Source: Drosophila pseudoobscura
Taxonomy: Eukaryota; Arthropoda; Insecta; Diptera; Drosophilidae
Assembly: GCF_009870125.1 (NCBI RefSeq)
Contig: NC_046683.1
Coordinates: 26,068,129 to 26,132,128 of the forward strand
Direction of reading: 5' to 3'
Length of the DNA: 64,000 nucleotides
The notes below the pieces were generated by a model. That model was not told where the DNA came from. It saw only the letters and a list, made by a program, of their open reading frames with translations, and searched no databases. The translations under genes and the position numbers were made by a program. Numbering within the stretch: the first letter of the stretch is position 1; each line of letters opens with the position of its first letter. Positions 24,529 to 39,500 of the stretch are shown piece by piece.

Positions 24529-27500
24529 ACATATATACATAAAAAGTAATATGTATATTGTATGCTTTATATGTCTAATTCTATGTATATGTACCTAAAA
24601 AATACGTAATAAAGAATATATAGTGTATATGTTCATGTATGTATGTGTATAAATTTATTTGAATTCGCCAGTAAAACTGCAATTCATTCTGATTTTCCGT
24701 TTTCAGATAATAAAACGGTTATAATTTCTTTTGACTCTGAAAAAATACTCAGTGGTAAGAAAATTCCAAGACGAAATAATGAAATAATAAAAGGATTCTC
24801 ACTTGGCAACTAAAAAAACAAAACTATAAAGTGTTTATAGTTATATATGATCAAATTGAGGATGGAGCTATACGTATTTTTTATAATCGGCCTACATAAT
24901 TTTCCCCATTATTTTTCAATGGTATAAGTTTTTGAGTGACTTAACACACATAAAAGGTAGATTTAAAAAGCGTAATATAGATTTGTTGTTATATATTAGT
25001 AGAACGGCATAGGAGTTTTAATTTGACTAGAAAAGCGCTGGACGCTTTCAATACCTGGGATTCAGAGGCTAGAAATGCAATATTGATTTCTTTGCAGGTA
25101 CGGACATAACGACGACAAATACCTTTGTGTGCTTTCAGCATATCGAGTGCTCTGGTAGGAATGGCTATTCAGTAATGTGGTTAGATTTCATGAAAATAAT
25201 AAAAATCAAAACAATTATAAAAAAAAAAATGGATCCCAAATACACAAGAACAATAATAACTGGCGACTTGAATCATACCCTCGGTGAAGAACACATGCGC
25301 AAAGCGGTACATGGGGCGCGCAGGATTCTCAAAATCCCGTATCAATGCACGAACAGAATCATCCGATGGGGTAATTAAATATATTGCATCCATGGTGGGT
25401 AATGGCTCACGTTTCTTGTTGATGTCCTCTACCACTACGAATAATATATGTAAGTCATTTTTGTAAGTAAGTAAAAAAAAAACACTTACAAGTAATACCC
25501 TCAGCACTAATCTCATGCATCTTGGTGCAGGCGGAAACCATTCGCATTCCCAGCTTATCCACCACCAACACCCGCCATTCCATGCCACCAGCTCCATTTT
25601 TGACAGCCAATGGAGCACCATGTTTCTTCGGTGGTGGTGGCTTGTACTTGACCACCTCGTTCATGATTTCTAAGGTTTCATGCAAAATAAAGAAATACAT
25701 TTCATTTTATAGCATAATAATAATAATAGTTTGAGTATATGACCTAATAGACTACTAGCTAGTCGGGGACTGTCCACATTATTTGGTATACCTTATATAT
25801 ACTTATCTGTTTGAGATGCAAAGCTTTTTAGGCACCTATTAGTTTCCAAATTAAATAAGAGAATTGGTTTAATTCTTTATAACATTTATTTGATTTTTGT
25901 GGCTGAGCTGAAGCCGATTGCTTGAGAGGTCCAGATAGAGGTACGTAACCGATGCGAAGAGGGGTTAGCATGGAACTAAAAGACGACGGCGGCAGAGAGC
26001 CCCTTTAGCGGGAGAGCGCAGCAGCTCTGCAGAATATAAACGGTTGCAAACCATATGCGTCTCACTCTGTTCATACAATAACAATATCTATTAACATTTA
26101 CGGTTGTTCTTCGGCGGCCCGAACGTACTTCCCTCGTTGGGAGGTAGTCTCTCAACAGATTCCTTAAGGGGCAGCAAACATAGCCGAGTGACGGCCATCC
26201 TGATGTTTCCTAAGGATGTCTTCAGGTCAGAGACGCGACACACTCCGTCCTTGCCCATAACGACATCGACCACTCCAGCCAGTGGCCAAAGCATCGGAAG
26301 AATATTTTCGTCCTTCACTAGGACGAGATCGTTCTTGCAGATGATTTGCGCGGAGGTACGCCACTTCGCGCGATACATATCGTGAGATTCTCTTTGCGCC
26401 TCCAAAATATTTGTTGTAGTTGGGTGACCCGCTGCCAGCCATCCGGACGATTTTAGTTCACCTTTGTTAGGTCAGGCTCGAGAATTCGCTCATGGGGCCG
26501 ACTAGAAGCAGAGTTGTCAAATCATCTAAATCATCAGGATTTTCCGAAAGCGAGAGTAAGGGGCGGCAGTTAACGGTTGAGTATAAAAAAGGTCCACAGT
26601 AATCAGTGACTTAAAAATCTCGAGATCCTTCGAAACATTACTTAGGTAGGTCTCCCATGATGTGTTCAACCATGCGCGGCCTAGTCCTGAAGCATCTCAC
26701 ACACTTGCTGACGACCCTTGACACTGCATTAATACCTCCAATGTGCCAATATTTTAAATAGCAGGGCGCGAGGTCCGGCATGGAGGTTCGTTTCGTGATA
26801 ATATCTTATCAGCGCAAAACTAATGAAATGTCCGTTTGGCATAATGAGTGGTGCTGAGCGTCAAATCCTAGCGATGAGTTGCCAAGACGACCTCCAACTC
26901 TAAGTAGTCCAGAATGAATCCCAGAATCCCAGTCGATGAATGGGTTGAGCGAACTAATAGAACTGGAGTTCATTGCGCCGAATCTCCTTTATGTCCATCC
27001 ACAAATTTGCCAGCTGAATGTGTCGAATCAGAAGATTCGTTCCTTGCCAAATATCAGAAACGGTGAGTCCTGGATGCCTAAGACGATGTATAAATTTATG
27101 CATGTAGGTGAATGTGCGCTTCAGGCGAAAGAACGAATTTGCAAATATGCATCCGGACGTGAGATCGGCCTGTGGAGACGTGATCAGCAATACTATCTTG
27201 CGAAGATCCAAAGTTTCTATGTCGTTAGCAGAAGATACTGGCCACTTATCCTTGGAGCCTAGCAAAAAAGATGGGCTATGAGACCATAGCTCTGAATGGA
27301 TAAGATGGCTGGGAAGCGAGCCTCTCGAGAAGATATCAGCAGGATTTAAAGATGTGGGAACATAGCTCCATTCCATGGCTGCCGTCAACTCATGAATTGA
27401 TGCCACTCCATTTGCCACGAAAACTTGAAATTTCGCAAGCAAAGTGGGCTCCACTTAATTTCGGCTAAGGAATCGATATTGTCCTTACTGGCGCCACTCG

Positions 27501-30500
27501 CGACTTTGAGCACAAAACGTGGCTGAAAGACTGGGCTTCCCTGGACTTGACATATACGCAAGCGCCATATGCTTCTAAGCCGGCATCGCAGAATCCGTGA
27601 ACTCCTGTAGCCACATTAGAACGAAGTACCAAGCGAGGAAATGAGATCCGAGAAATGCTTGCCAAACTGTTTCTCAAGTCCATCCAAGTTGAATGCAACG
27701 CTGAGGGTAGGCTTTCATCCCAATCCAAATTTTCTCTTCAAAGCTTCTGAAGGAAGATTTTGCACCTGACAATGACTGGATTTATCAATCCAAGAGGGTC
27801 GTAGAACCGCGCAATCGTAGATAAAACCAACCGCTTTGATGGCTTTGAGTTTGTGTCCAGTGCGGACAAGGCAAAAAGCAGCTGATCCGAAGCAGGGTCC
27901 CACGGTCCTAAGTCTAAAATTACCACGGGACAGTAAAGCTGATGTTTGGTGCATCTTGTCCATGACCTGTGCGACCGAATTATCACCCGAAATAAAGTCA
28001 TCCCCGTAAAACTCCTGCCGCAGAGCAGCTGAGCCAAGTGGGTAGGACTCACCCTCGTCGATGGCCAGCTGGTGCATTACGCGGACCGCTAAAAATGATG
28101 CAGCCCTCGTCCCGTATGTGACGGTGTCTAATGTGTAGACTTGAACCTCGGACTCGATGGAATCTCGCCATAGGATGCACTGATACAAATTGTCGGGTGG
28201 AGACACTCGTACGCAGCGGAACATTTTACAAATATCCCCAGTGAGAGCGACTGGATATGTTCGAAAGCGAATCAATATGTTAAACAATGCAGGCTGAATA
28301 ACACGGCCTGTCATCATCACATCATTTAGAGAATATCCAGTTGATGAAGCTGCGGATCCATCGAAAACGACACGGAGTTTTGTCGTCGTACTGTCCTACT
28401 TTAGGACACAGTGATGAGGCAAGAAATATTTGCAGAGGCTACGGGAATCAGGGTTGACTTGGTAAACATGATGCAAATCAATGTACTCCCTCATAAAGGC
28501 GGAATACCGCTCCTTGAGTGTAGGATTACGCTCAAGTTTTCGCTCCAGACTGATGAACCGTCGATAAGCCTGAGCATAAGATTCTCCTAAACGATCAGTA
28601 TTGTTATTTAGTGGCAGACGAACTGCATACTCCCCGGATGGCAACCGTGATAGGTGGCTTACGAAATGTGCTTCACAATAGTCTTCATCTTTGGTATTCA
28701 ACCCAACGTCCACACAATTCTCGACTTCCCAAAACATACGAAGAGTTTTATCCAACCTTGCTCAGCTATCGAATCTGGACAATTGTGTGTGGCCAAAAGC
28801 GCCGAGCTTGATACCTTCTTTCCACCGCCAGATACGATCCACCCAAGCCGGGTCTTCTGCAGAAGAGGCAGGCCATCGGTGAGTTTGATTTGCCCTACGC
28901 AGAGAAGATCAAAAATGCAGGATCAGCGAGCTGAATGTTAGATGGAATACTCCAATCGGATACATTTACTGTCATACTTGGTTGAGAATCGGTAATCGTG
29001 GGGGCGATGAGAGCAGTAAGCGTAGTTGTGTAAGCAGAGGTGCGAGAATGCATACAAATGCTTATGGTGGATCCCTCAGTAGAAACGCTGGTATCGCCCA
29101 GTCCAGACACAAGTGCAGACGATTGAGTTCTCCTAAGCTGAAGCTGCTGGGCGAACCTGGATGTGACGAGATGCAGCTGCGATCCTGAATCTAAGATGGC
29201 ACGACAAGGAACTAAAACGTCAGACCGATTCTTTACGAGAACCACGGCTGTAGCCAGAAGCACGACATCAGAGTGAAGACCTTGGGCAACAAGAGAGGTA
29301 GACGAAGGTAGAGACGAGCTGCTAGCAGAATTTTGAGCAACGGAAAGAGTGTCCGGTTGAACGGCCAGATCGGGAGGAATAATACCTGGGCAGCTTTGTG
29401 TTGTGGGCTGTATACTATCGATGTGCAACAAACTATGATGCCTACCGCCGCATACTCGACATTTTCCACTATTGCATGCGCGGGTCCGGTGTCCCGGTTT
29501 TAGGCAATTGAAGCATAGCGAAAGCTTCTTCACTTCTTTGTGGCACAGCAACGGTGAGAGATTTCCGAATATCTTGCACGAGTATATTCCATGGCCCGCT
29601 GAGTGGCAAAAGACGCATACAGACGGGTCGGCGGAAGAGTTGGAAGCTACAAACGTTTTCTTAACCTGCGTATAGGAATGGTTTTTTCCCACCTGATCGC
29701 TACTAGCGTGTGTCGCTGTAGCATATTCCAACCGCTCCATTTTCTGGCAGCGTTGCTGCAAGAATTCGTAGAATTCCTCTGTGGTAGGTATAGCATCCGA
29801 CGATGTGTGCTCCTCCCATTTGGTTTGCGTCTTCGAATCCAACTTCTGCAGCAGCATGTTGATGACCATAAATCCTGAAATCTCCTCAGCAGTTTCCAAT
29901 GTCTGCAACGCTCGCATGTGTAAATTGACTGCATCCGAAAACTCCCGAAGCCTTTTAGCAGAAGGCGAGTCTACCCTCTTAAGCTCAAGAATCTTCTTGA
30001 TGTGTGCCTGGAAAACAAGTCTTTTGTTATTAGAGCGTTTATTGAGTATATCCAGAGCCGCACGATAATTGGCACTGGAGAGCTCCAACGATCGAACCGG
30101 ATCCAAAGCCGCATCAGCGAGGCAAGAGCGAAGGTGCTGGAATTTCTCGATGTCACTGAGATCCGCATCCGCTTCAATCACCGATTTGAACATTGCCATA
30201 AAATCCGAGAACTCGAGGTATCCACCAGAAAACTTAGGCACCTTCAGCTCAGGAAGTCGCTGTTTGTGAGCTATGATGATGGTACTATGTCCGGAATGGC
30301 TTGGCAGAGTCGTAGAATGGGCAGCGGCGTGTGACTGGCTTACTTCAACAGCAGCCAGCAACTCAGCTTTCAACGATATGAAAAGAGTATCGAAGATTTC
30401 GCGCAGCTCACTCCCAATCTCGTTTTGATCGAGAGCCTCCAATTCATTATGAAATGAAATACCGCTTAAGCGACAATGTATAGACGCGAGAGCGAGAATG

Positions 30501-33500
30501 CAAGACACGAAAAGTCAAGAACCGCGGCTGCAGCTGCGCAGAGAATGAGAGATTCGAGGCTTAAAATACCGGAATTTGTCTATAAATATTCCAGCCGCAC
30601 TCTCACTGAATTTGCACTTTAAACTGTTTTTCAACGTGCACCCAAATGTATTTGTTGGTAGTTAAACTACCCAACAACAAAATATTGTATAAATTATAAG
30701 TGTTTTAACGGAACGCGATTAAGCAATGGTTTTATATCACGTCGGGGGGTCACCATTGTTTGAGATGCCTAGCTTCTTTGGCACATATTTGTTTCCACAA
30801 TAAAAAAGCGACTTGGTTAATCTTTATAACATTTACCTAAATATTGTGGCTGAGCTGAAGCCGATTGCTTGCTAGGGCCAGATAGGTAAGAGGTTGATAT
30901 GCAACCGATGCGCAAAGGGGTTAGTATGGAACTAAAAGACGACGGCGGCAGTTCAAAAGTGATTGCCGAAGTGGCGGCGGCACAGCAAGGTAATTGCCGA
31001 AGTGGCGGCGTCAGAAAGCCCTTTTAGCGGGAGAGCGCAGCAGCTCTGCAGAACGTCAACGCTTGCAAACCATAGGCGGCTCACTCTGCACATACAATAA
31101 CAATATCTATAAACATTTACCGTTATTCTTCGGCGGCTGGCCCGAACACTGTCAATAGCATTGAACTCCACCGGCCGAAATGCGCTCCGCTCCCCATGTA
31201 AATTTCTTAATTGCTGGCCATTGAGAATTTTCGATATTTCGGATTATATATATATATTTTTTTTTAATTAAAAAAAATGTTTAACTAAAAAAAAATTGTT
31301 TGCTTACTTCAAATGAATACACAGTCAAGTTATACCAAAAAGATATTAAGATTAATTATTGTCACTGTGCAACCCCATTGAAGACGCAAAAGCACAATTT
31401 TTAAAATTTTTAACAAGCATACAATTTTTTTTTCCAATTTCTTGGTTCTAAATTTACTTTAAATAGCGACGGCTACCAAAATATTTTTGTTTAACGGTTT
31501 TCCGGTTTTTTTTTATTGTAGTCTATGTTTTGGTATATGGTATAAAACCATATGCAAAATAAAGCTCGCCTTGAAAAATAGAATCAATTCACGATTTGTG
31601 GTGAAAGTGGATGTATGTAACGTCCAGAAGCAAGCGTTTCCGACCTCATAATGTATAAAGTATCAATAGAATACAGCATCGTTAGCCGAGTCGATTAAGT
31701 CCTGTCTGTCTGTCCGTCCCTATAAGCGCCTAGTGCTCAAAGACTATAAATCAAAACTTCGCCCCGTCCACTTCCGCCCCACACAAGAGACGAAAATCTG
31801 TGGCATCCACAATTTTAAAGATACAAAAAAACAAAAATGGCAGAATCGTAGAAAATTACCATATCTTCTAGACTGCAGAATCTGAATTGGATCGTATAAT
31901 TATTATAGCTAGAATCAAGAAAACAATTTCATTCTGTCTCGCTAACACACAGGTCTAGAGCAATCAAAATTTCCACACGCCCTTCCGCCCCCACAAAGGA
32001 CGAAAATCTGAGGGTATCCACAAATCTCAGAGACTATTAAGGCTAAAGTAATCAAATTTGGTATCCACACTACTGTTTGATCTCACTATAAAACGTATAT
32101 CTCAAAATCAACTCAAAACCCCACCAATTTCCGTCCACAATATTGCAGATGCGAGAAAAATAAAACGCACAATCATAGAGAATGACCATATCTTACAGAT
32201 TGCCGAACGTGGATCAGATCGGATCATTTTTAGAGCCAAAAGGAACAAATTAATTTGCAGTGGCTACGCAGCGCTCGACGACGCGCTCAGACTGTTTTCT
32301 GTCTCTCTCGCACGCACTTTTTATCGTGTCGTTTAATATTAGCGGCGCCTGCCGGAGGAGAGCCATACTGACTAAGTATCGGGTATAAATTTAGATAAAC
32401 TCACAATGTTCGCCTTGTTATATCAATATTCACAATAAACGAAACCAACAGGATATGTCTCGCGGGTGCTGGGAGGGGCCCTTCATATATTTTTACTTCA
32501 CGCAAATCAAAATCTACAAATATTCAAGTACAATAGTACCTTAGTAAAATGGCTACATATATGTGCAAAAATTATTTTCAATTTTTCTCAAAAAGTAATA
32601 GATGCTTGTTTGATTTGACTATGCAGTTCTTATCTCTTATTGTTGTGCTCAGTTATGAAAAATTTTCGTCTTCTTTGAACTCCATTTGTGGTACCATTAG
32701 CTTAAATAAGAGATCAAGCGCGCGCTCTACGTAGAAAATAGATATATGTGCAATATGTTTATTCATGTTTTGAGAGTGTTAGCATCTTTTCAGTAAAAGT
32801 GACAAGCTGATTGATTCTGTACGTAAGCACTTATTATTGCTTCAAAGCAATAAAAATTAAAAAAAAAAATTGCATTTTAGCTAAAAATACCACATGGTAA
32901 ATCTTTTTCTGAGGAAGAACAGGGAGGGATCAAGAGAATGAAATTAGCCGGCATTAAAAAATGGTCGAATAGCTCCGCTAATGTATCGACATCGAAATAC
33001 TATTTCAAAAATTTGCATAGATCCAGACGGTTACCGCATAAATCGTCGAATTGGCCCAGTATCTACCATAATAGAATTGACAAAACGGCACTTGGGGCAA
33101 GGTTCTCAAGGCAGAACTCGGGTTAACAATCCCCAGGCAACGTGTGAGCCAAATTTTGAACGAGAATTTTAACCTGACATATCAAAAGAAAGTGGGCAAA
33201 CTCCTCTACACTAAACATCATAATGATGCGCGCATGTCATTTTTGAAAAACACAAGTCTTGGGACCCCGAATTAGACAATTTAATTTTTAGTGATGAAAA
33301 AAAAATTAGTTTACACGGTTCAGATGTCGATCATAAATATTGGAGAGACCCGCGTCATCCACGGGCAAATTGCTACAAGCCAAACCATGGTGATGGATCT
33401 CTAATGATATGGGCTGCTTTTAGTGCTAAAGGGAGGTCTCCAATATGTTTAATATCCGGCCGGATGAATGCTCCGCCTTCCATCTTCCGCCTCCTCCACG

Positions 33501-36500
33501 TGCGCGCGACTCGCTTCTCCAGGTCCTTCCTTCCAGGTTCGTCCCTATGAACGCCTAGTGCTCAAAGACTATAAAAGCTAGAGCAACGACGTTTTGTATC
33601 CGGACTTCTGTGATATGTCACTGTTACAAGTATATTTCAAAACTTCGCCCCGTCCACTTCCGCCCCCACACAAAAGACGAAAATCTGTGGCATCCACAAT
33701 TTTAAAGATCCAAGAAAACAAAAAACGCAGAATCGTAAAGAATGACCATATCTTTTAGACTGCAGAATCTGAATTGGATCGTATCATTATTTTAGCTAAA
33801 ATGAAGAAAACAATTTCATTTTTTCTCGCCCTGTCTCTCTCTAACACACGTAGCATAGCATGCTTTTCTTAGCGCAAAACATTAGTGGCTAGATCTCAGA
33901 GATCTCTATGATATCGAACCTGCACAAGTTTATTTCCAATCTTCGCCCCAACCCTTCAATTTGCAGTGGCTACGCAGCGCCCGTCGACACGTTCTGACTG
34001 ATTTTCTGTCTCTCTCGCACGCATTCTTTGTAGTTGAATGAAGCAATACTGACTAGGTATCGGGTATAAGTGTAGAGTTGCGGTCGCAGCAGAAACTCAC
34101 AACGTTCACCCTCGTTTTATACTTGGACGTTTACATGCAATGACTGCATCTTTCAAGAAGCGATGCAATTAATGCACCGTCAAGTGGCCCGTGTGACACG
34201 CGCAGAAGGCTGACGCGCGGCGCGTAGCCGTACCGAACGTGAACATGCAAGAACGATAGCTCTTAGACTACTATACGAGGAAAATTAGTACTACACTTAC
34301 TAAAATCCCAAGCATGCAGTCAAAATACAAATACAAATACCACTAAAATTACTAATTACTAGAAAGCTTTGTGAGGATTAGTAATTTAATAAGAGGAAGA
34401 GAATTAGTGGTGGATACCATTTTCCTCCGGTTAACTAAGGATGGGAGGTTTACTAATAGCAACTAGAGTAAGATGGGAGTCTCACACCCGCATCCCAGTT
34501 AAGGCCCCGCAGAGCAAAGAGTAAAAGATATTTCTGTACTGATTCTATATCCATATTCTAAGATCGGACGAACTAGCGAGATATAGAGAGTCTTTGTTAT
34601 ATAGGGGTCGTCAAATTCTTTTGACCACCTCTTTATAAACCGAAGTACGCCCATGGACATATTTACCATTGTCGAAATGTGTTCAGAAAACTTTAGCTTG
34701 GCGTCTAATATAGCCCCAAGATCATTCACCAGGGTGATTCTCTAAAGAGAACCATCACATAGGGTGTAGGGAGCCAACTAAGGTCTAAAACGATGAAATG
34801 TCATTACTTTGCATTTCGAGGCATTAAGGTGCAACAAGTTTGCACAACACCATGACTAAAAGTTATTGAGATCGGATTGCAAGCGAGAATGAAATGAAAT
34901 TTCCTTATACTGGACACAGACTTTAACATCATCCGCATACATAAGAACTCGAGAGTATGTTAATACCGAAGGCAAGTCATGAATAAAGAGTTTGAAGAGT
35001 AAGGGGCCTAGATGGCTGCCCGAAGAAACCTTTACTGGTGAAAAGTTTTAGCCAGCTTACAAATAATTTGGTAAAAAAAAAAAGCGCATGGGCCCCGGGG
35101 AACCCCTGATAATGCCATCAGGCGGCCAAGATGGCGATTGGCAAGACTTTAATCTCCGTAAGGGATGGTCAGATCCATCGAGAAAAATGCCATGTGGTAG
35201 AGAAAGATCTCTAGGATCGATTCTTGCATTAGCTAGAATAGAACGGCGGGATACCGCACAAATGTGAGGATACCGGGTGGCATCAAGGCTAGGTGAAAGC
35301 CATTGTCAGGACGCTCGCTCGGCAGCCCTCTACACGAAGACGGTGGCGAGGTCAAGGAGGTCCTGGTCTTAGTGGCGACGCCAACAGGTTGGTCAGAGGA
35401 TAAGGTAACGAGGACCACAGTAGTGGTCTAGACTCTACAGTCAGCGACAAAAAAAAGCCGCATTCTGAAATCTCATGCATTTGTGACTTCTCTAGTGGGT
35501 GGTCTTCGCAAATGTGGCCTTATGTATGTTTTTATGTGACGTAACGTTAGGTCTTTCCGCTTATATCTTTAAAATCGATTTTTGTAATTTTGTTGTCCCC
35601 CCAATTACTATTCAACGAAAATATTTGTATTTTTTGTTTGTTAATTCGACATTTTATTATTATTTTTTTTTTTTTTTTAATTTTGTATGGTAACGCCAGA
35701 ATGGAAATGGCCATATGTACATATATATATTTTGAGATCGAAAACGATTCCTTCAGGCTGTTAAATACATACATCTACAAGAAATTAATATAACTTTCAA
35801 ATAATATAATTTAACCTAATATAACTTTTTGAGTACCGAGTATAAAAATCGACATGGAATAGAATAGTACATAATGTATCAGATAATTAATAGTGCCAAG
35901 CATGTCTGAGAAAAACGTTGATTTTCATCCCCGATATCAATAGCTGTAGTTGTGCCTTTAGTTTTTTCTATAATTACAAATTTCATTAATCACACTGTGG
36001 GACAAAATGAAAACTTTTTAATGCCTTTCATAATTTTCCCTCTGCATTTTCAGCGCCAATAAGAAATGTGCCGAAAAGAAGCTGCACACTTTTTTTTTCT
36101 TACATATTTCGTATTTCCTCAAAAAATAGACGAGAGACGTTGAGGAAAAACATTTATCAAGAACTACACAGACCCACAAAAAAACGAGGGGGAACGTTGT
36201 GAGTTGCTGTGGAGACCGAAACTCTACATTTATACCCGATACTTAGTCAGTCTGGCTCTCCTCCGGCAGACGCCGCTAATATTAAACGACACGACAAAAA
36301 AACTAAATTGTTTTGTTGATGCTGGCTATAATAATGATACGATCCAAATCAGATTCTGCTGTCTGAAACATCTGATCATTCTCTACGATTTTGGTTTTCT
36401 CGTATGTTTAAAATTGTGGATGCCACAGATTTTAGTCTTTTGTGTGGGGGCGGAAGTGGGCGGGGCAAAGTTTTGAAATATTCTTGTAACAGTGACATAT

Positions 36501-39500
36501 CACAGAAGTCCGAATATAAAATGTCTTTGCTCTAGCTCTTAGTCTTTGAGCACTAGGCGCTAATAGGGACGGACAGACAGATGGACGGACAGACGGACGG
36601 ACGGACGGACGGACGAACGGACGGCTATTGATGCTGATCAAGAATATACATATATACTTTATGGGGTCGGAAAGGATCCGAGGTTGGGCACCCGGGAATC
36701 CTGATGAGATTCCCGCAATTACCAGAGAGGACAGATCACTGTATCAGTGATCACCTCTCGACGCCTTTCCAGGTATCTATCCCAGCTAGGGAGGACTGGG
36801 AGATGGGCGAACCAGGACCTGCAAATGCGGCTCACTTCTACACTGATGGCTCAAAGTTAGACGGCCGCGTCCGTCTCTGTTTTGGCAGCTAGCCAGTTAG
36901 CAGACTAATGACATACAGTATGTCTATTAATTGTTTGCAAAATGTAAAAAGGCACATAAGTTTGACTTCAACATTGAAAATATGAGTAAAGGCATAAGTT
37001 GGGGGAATTTTTTTTATTAACTGTTATCAAGATGTGTTTAAGCTGTAGGTATGACGAAAAAAAAGGGCAAAATTCCAAGAAAAACGGTAAAGAAATTAAA
37101 AAAAACAAAAAAGCGGCATGTATGCCTCTGTCTATTAATTCTTTGCAATATGTAAACACTGATTGAAAGAAGACGAAGGAAAAACAAACGGGACATCAAA
37201 ATCAAAAACGACCAGACGCGTGCTTTTCTTAAGTCTTCTTTGCAGTCATTCGTTTACAAATTTTCTTGAATTCAGTTCAGTTACTTGTGTTATTTGAAGT
37301 TTTAGCAATGCCCGGTAAGCGAACTGAAGATAATCTGATACAATTGGTTTATTTTAATTATGGCAAAGGAAAGACAGCTAAAGAGTTGGCCAATATGTTC
37401 AATATTAAGTTGAGAACAGTCTATAATATTATTCAACGTGCAGAAAAAGAAAATAGGCTGGAATTGCAGAGCTCTACCGGCAGACCAAAAAAGCTTTCTC
37501 GCCGGGATTGCTCGAAAATATTGAAAACCGTGGAAAATAAGCCGCAAACAAGCCTCAGAGAGTTGGTCAATGATATCAAAATTAATCTAAACAAGACCGT
37601 TTGCCCTGAGACTGTGCGAAAAGTTTTAAATGTCCACAGATATTCCTCACACGTGGCAAGGAAGAAGCCGTTGCTGTCCACAGCTAATATTGAAAAACGC
37701 TTAAACTTTGCGATATTTAATGTTGACAAGCCTCCTGAGTACTGGAACGACGTGATTTTTTGTGACGAAACCAAGATCATGCTCTATTATAATGATGGGC
37801 CTGGAAAAGTTTGGCGTAAGCCGAATACTGCCCTCCAGTCGAAGAACATTGTGCCCACTGTGAAATTTGGCAAGCTTTCAGTGATGGTTTGGGGCTGTAT
37901 TTCTTCCAAAGGTGTTGGAGAGCTGCGCATTTTCAATGAAATTATGACAAAGGAATTTTATTTGGACATTTTAAGGAATGAATTGACAAAAAGTGCGCAG
38001 AATTTTGGCTTCGTTGATCCACAGAACACCAGCAAACTTAAATACAAGCTGTACCAGGACAATGATCCAAAGCACAAATCATTCCTTTGCCGCACTTGGC
38101 TCCTTTACAATTGCAACAAAGTCATTGACACGCCCCCCCAGAGTCCGGATCTTAATCCTATTGAGAATTTGTGGGCCTTGTTAAAGAAAAGGGTGGCCAA
38201 ACGACGCCCCACCTCAAAAAGTCATTTGATTCAGTGTATAAACGAGGAGTGGCTAAAAATACCCGAATATTACGACATAAATGTCCTAATATCATCGATG
38301 TCGCGACGTCTCAGAGGAGTATTGGATGCTAATGGAGGACACACAAAATATTAGCCACATAGAGCTGCATCCTTTAAAGATATCCATTTGTGAAAATTAC
38401 TGTTTGCATTTTGCAAAGATTTAATAGACACACGATATTTGCTGTTTTTTTTTGTTTTTATGAATTGTTTATGTTTTTGTTTCTTTTTCATTTTCTTTTG
38501 TTACCTATTTTGTTAAGAATACACTAAAGAAAACCATTGTATATGACTGAACATGAAAACAAGTGCCTTTTCTAATAAATAATTATGTTTAAGTTGAACT
38601 TCCGTGACTTTTTTCATTTTGCAAACCATTAATAGACATACTGTATATGTACATAGCTTTTAAGCTGTTTGTATACGATACAACGGCTGCATGAGAGCAT
38701 GTGTACGTGTGAGGCATACAATCTCATTTCACTCAACATTCCTATGCTGCACAGAATATCAACTCCATTTAGCTTACGTTGGCACAAGCGAGATAGCACA
38801 ACTAATTTAATGACAAAGCATGAAGCGATACAGACATAAATGCTGCATTTGCAGTCGCTGCATCGTTTACAACCAGCTTTGTGGTGCGATGACATTAGAC
38901 TTTGCTAACTGAAAAAACAGAGATATGTACATATCTTTATAGGAAAACCATACAGTGAGAGCGGTATAAATACATACATATGTATTAGCTTGGCTTTCCA
39001 GTTTAGCAAAGTCTAGTTTCATATGACTATAAACACAAGACAGTGTAACCGTAGTGCATTAACACCTGGTCACACCCTTACCCCTAGCAAAATATGTAGT
39101 ACGACTTCTAGTCGGTGAAAATTTTATTCGATCTGACTACTAGGTTTACAACACAAGCTTACCAAGCTGGCAAAAAAACATTTGACTAGTGTCACATGAG
39201 AAAAATTCCTTTACTTCTACTGTTCCTGTCTGAGAGAGTGTGTGAAGGGAGAGATCACGGTACATTTTTTTTCTTCCTCTTTCTATAATAATACTTTTTT
39301 ATGATTCATGATGGTTGGAACAGTTATATTTCAGTTTGATATCACTGGAAACAAACAATTCGGTTGCTTTAGCTACAAGACCATCGGAAAACTAGGCTTA
39401 AGCAATTTTATATCGATTTGGATACTGACGCTGATCTTACATAACCCACCATGCGAAAGCGGTGATTTTTTAATCTGAACGATATTATTTTCGTTCATGA

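Larger units (their letters stand above)
25808..31148 (-). mobile_element. BEL/Pao LTR retrotransposon, decayed, in Rop intron 1
   Basis: LTRs at 25808-26124 and 30757-31148 share TGTTTGAGATGC starts and CCCGAAC ends. They differ by many substitutions and by an expansion in the right LTR (two copies of 'attgccgaagtggcggcg'). A primer site next to the right LTR resembles the complement of tRNA-Trp with extra C residues. Gag-protease is open, pol is broken, and most of the integrase core is missing. No target duplication was found, so it is an old insertion. Same orientation as Rop. Confidence 0.88.

Noticed and set aside
25808..31148. Target-site duplication around the intronic BEL element
   Set aside because: Bases next to the two LTRs (ttatc and ctgtc) do not match, so no duplication can be claimed.
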